Below the pieces are notes generated by a model. It ran no database searches, had not been told where the DNA came from, and saw only the letters and a list, made by a program, of their open reading frames with translations. 6,927 nt of DNA from Cloacimonetes bacterium UBA6081 (lineage in GTDB: Bacteria; Cloacimonadota; Cloacimonadia; Cloacimonadales; Cloacimonadaceae): NCBI GenBank assembly GCA_002428685.1, contig DIXL01000009.1:57654-64580 (forward strand), given 5' to 3'. The first letter of the stretch is position 1; each line of letters begins with the position of its first letter. A program made the translations under genes and the position numbers. Positions 5,493 to 6,927 of this stretch are shown here, piece after piece.

Positions 5493-6742
5493 TACTTAAG
5501 CAGATGGATAAACAGACCGCTGCGCAGTTTTGGTTCAAACCAAGTGGATTTGGGAGGCATAATTTCGCCTGCATCAGCAATGCTGATCAGCTCATCCATA
5601 CTGGTCGGGAACATAGCAAAAGCAACGGCTTCACGTCCGCTATCCACCCTTTTTACCAGTTCGCCCCAACCGCGGATGCCGCCGATAAAATCGATGCGGT
5701 GATTGGTGCGCGGGTCTTCAATTCCCAAAATGGGATGCAGCAGGTTGTTTTGCAGGATGGAAACATCCAGGTTTGCCACTACATCGTTTTGGTTCCAGGT
5801 TCCGGCTTTGGGGCTGATAAAATACCAGGCACCATCTAAATACATGCTTACCTGATGCAGTTTGGTAGGTGCGAAAGCAGCTCCAGCAGGAACTGGTGAA
5901 ACTGCCCAGTTCTGCTTCACTTTAGCGATAAATTCCTCTTTGGTATTGCCTAAAAGGTCATGCACGGCGCGGTTGTAATCAAATATCTTAAGTTGGTTAT
6001 CGGGGAAAATCACCGTCATAAAGAAGTTGAATTCTTCTTCTCCAGTGAAATCAGGGTATTGTTCCCTGCGGATCAAACCCACTTTAGCAGCACTGGCAGT
6101 GCGGTGATGTCCATCTGCCACATACAGATAGCGCAGTTGTGCAAAGGCATTTTGGATGTCGCTGATGTCTGCCATATCATCCATCACCCACAGAGTGTGG
6201 CCTATGCCGTCATCACTGCTAAAATCGTATTCGGGGGCTTTGGCTGCCATAACTTTGCTCACCACTGCATCAATAGTATCCTGATGCCGGTAGGTAAAGA
6301 ACACAGGCGAGGGATGTGCATCGCAGGTATCCACATGTTTAATCCGGTCTGCTTCTTTTTCGGCGCGGGTAAGCTCGTGTTTTTTGATGGTGCCATCCAT
6401 GTATTCATCCACGCTGGCAAGGCCAACCAAGCCGATCTGTGCGCGGCCGTCCATAGTTTGGCGATAAATATAGAAAGCAGGTTTATCGTCCTGTTTCATA
6501 TGGCCATTGCTTATGTATTTATACAGGTTTTCCTTGGCTTTGGCATACACCGCGGGGTCGTAGAGATTGGTGCCAAGGGGCAAATCAACTTCCGGTTTTT
6601 CCACATGAATAAAGCTGAGTGGGTTTTTTTTCACTTCAATGCGGGCTTCATCGGAATCCATTACATCGTAGGGCAGAGAAGCGATGTCTCTGGCTTTGTC
6701 TTTTACCGGTCTAACGGCTTTAAAGGGTTTGAATGTGGCCAT
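5492..6742 (-). CDS. DUF1015 (COG4198) family protein
   Basis: This is a cytosolic 416-residue protein with no signal peptide or membrane segment and of normal family length. Family hallmarks in order: PFKAVRPVKDKA...ASLPYDVM near the N-terminus (6-28), NPLSFIHVEKPEVDLP (40-55), IYRQTMDGRAQIGLVG (92-107), KHELTRAEKEADRI (121-134), VADGHHRTASAA (208-219), FIGGIRG (352-358) and GEIMPPKSTWFEPKLRSGL (392-410). The biochemical role was unassigned as far as I know. From memory, relatives often sit near serine-biosynthesis genes, and the DGHHR motif resembles that of ParB-like free serine kinases, so a small-molecule kinase is a possible but unproven role. It is the first gene of the reverse operon. 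AGGAG lies 8 nt before the ATG at 6742. It shares one base with the rimO start. Family identification is firm, function is not. Confidence 0.93.
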   Translation of the reverse strand: MATFKPFKAVRPVKDKARDIASLPYDVMDSDEARIEVKKNPLSFIHVEKPEVDLPLGTNLYDPAVYAKAKENLYKYISNGHMKQDDKPAFYIYRQTMDGRAQIGLVGLASVDEYMDGTIKKHELTRAEKEADRIKHVDTCDAHPSPVFFTYRHQDTIDAVVSKVMAAKAPEYDFSSDDGIGHTLWVMDDMADISDIQNAFAQLRYLYVADGHHRTASAAKVGLIRREQYPDFTGEEEFNFFMTVIFPDNQLKIFDYNRAVHDLLGNTKEEFIAKVKQNWAVSPVPAGAAFAPTKLHQVSMYLDGAWYFISPKAGTWNQNDVVANLDVSILQNNLLHPILGIEDPRTNHRIDFIGGIRGWGELVKRVDSGREAVAFAMFPTSMDELISIADAGEIMPPKSTWFEPKLRSGLFIHLLK

Positions 6743-6750
6743 TTCAGGGT

Positions 6751-6755
6751 CTCCT
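6751..6755 (-). promoter_or_regulatory. Ribosome binding site of the DUF1015 gene
   Basis: AGGAG on the reverse strand, 8 nt before the ATG at 6742, fixes that start and marks the head of the operon. An AT-rich TATAAA (6768-6763) lies just upstream, but no matching -35 was found at the right distance. Confidence 0.75.
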
Positions 6756-6790
6756 ATATCTTTTTATATTCTTGTTTTGGGGTGGAAGAT

Positions 6791-6817
6791 ATGGACGGAA
6801 TGGACATGATGGACTAG
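6791..6817. repeat. Three 9-bp direct repeats upstream of the operon
   Basis: ATGGAC recurs at 6791, 6800 and 6809, giving units ATGGACGGA, ATGGACATG and ATGGACTAG with an exact 9-bp period. Read toward the operon the core is GTCCAT. It lies about 50-75 bp upstream of the DUF1015 start, between the palindromic repeats and the gene, where an operator could sit. It could equally be a decayed minisatellite. Confidence 0.5.
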
Positions 6818-6827
6818 TGTCATGTCA

Positions 6828-6876
6828 AGCATAGGGAAGCAGATCTCCCGATCTGCTGTGGCAATCAGGAGATGCC
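6828..6876 (+). repeat. Palindromic intergenic repeat (REP-like), copy 2
   Basis: It has the same orientation as copy 1 and shares its first 13 bases exactly. The first hairpin is perfect here: GCAGATC (6839-6845), loop TCCC, GATCTGC (6850-6856), extendable by one A-T pair. The second hairpin is weakened by a one-base deletion in its right arm (GATGCC in place of GATTGCC). Confidence 0.85.
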
Positions 6877-6879
6877 ACC

Positions 6880-6927
6880 TAGGGAAGCCGATCTCCCGAT
6901 CTGCTTGTGGCAATCAGGAGATTGCCA
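6880..6927 (+). repeat. Palindromic intergenic repeat (REP-like), copy 3
   Basis: It follows copy 2 in tandem at a 48-bp period. The second hairpin is perfect here: TGGCAATC (6908-6915), loop AGGA, GATTGCCA (6920-6927). The first hairpin has one C-T mismatch. The window ends exactly at the last base of this stem, so the copy may continue or be followed by more copies outside. Confidence 0.85.

Noticed and set aside
5960..6817. 285-codon forward reading frame opposite the DUF1015 gene
   Set aside because: It lies antisense to a gene with clear family motifs and has low-complexity hydrophobic content. It is a shadow frame.
6823..6828. Perfect TTGACA on the reverse strand upstream of the DUF1015 operon
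   Set aside because: No acceptable -10 box lies 16-18 nt downstream (the sequence there is near GTCCAT), so a promoter cannot be supported.

Overview
The window looks like chromosomal DNA of a bacterium from the FCB side of the tree, most likely Candidatus Cloacimonadota or a close relative. The grounds are a secreted protein of LVIVD-like repeats ending in a FlgD-Ig/type IX-like C-terminal domain with an NYPNPF motif, a moderate GC content, and the make-up of the housekeeping genes. This assignment is inference: there is no rRNA or other decisive marker.

Layout. Positions 1-51 hold one copy of a palindromic intergenic repeat. Two forward genes follow: a 112-residue exported protein (153-491) whose conserved-looking His and Cys residues recall superoxide reductase-type domains, and a 728-residue exported beta-propeller-like protein (731-2917). 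Between them lie a perfect 13-bp hairpin (539-573) and a plausible promoter (680-708). The convergent gap at 2918-3163 contains no convincing gene. It is dense in structure: a 14-bp near-perfect hairpin, three 33/34-bp tandem repeats, and a third segment that can compete for the same hairpin arm.

The reverse strand carries a tightly packed operon, in transcription order: a DUF1015 (COG4198) protein (6742-5492), the ribosomal protein S12 methylthiotransferase RimO (5492-4155) and tryptophanyl-tRNA synthetase TrpS (4162-3164). The first junction is a 1-nt TAATG overlap and the second an 8-nt overlap, so translational coupling is likely. Upstream of the operon are three 9-bp direct repeats (6791-6817) and two more copies of the palindromic repeat (6828-6876, 6880-6927) that run to the end of the window.

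Function. The operon joins two translation genes (aminoacylation and ribosome modification) with a DUF1015 protein of unproven function that carries a DGHHR motif. The two forward genes encode cell-envelope or secreted products and have no clear tie to the operon. No defence system, CRISPR array, transposase gene or RNA gene was recognised. The least explained parts are the palindromic repeat family, the structured convergent spacer and the small His/Cys exported protein.
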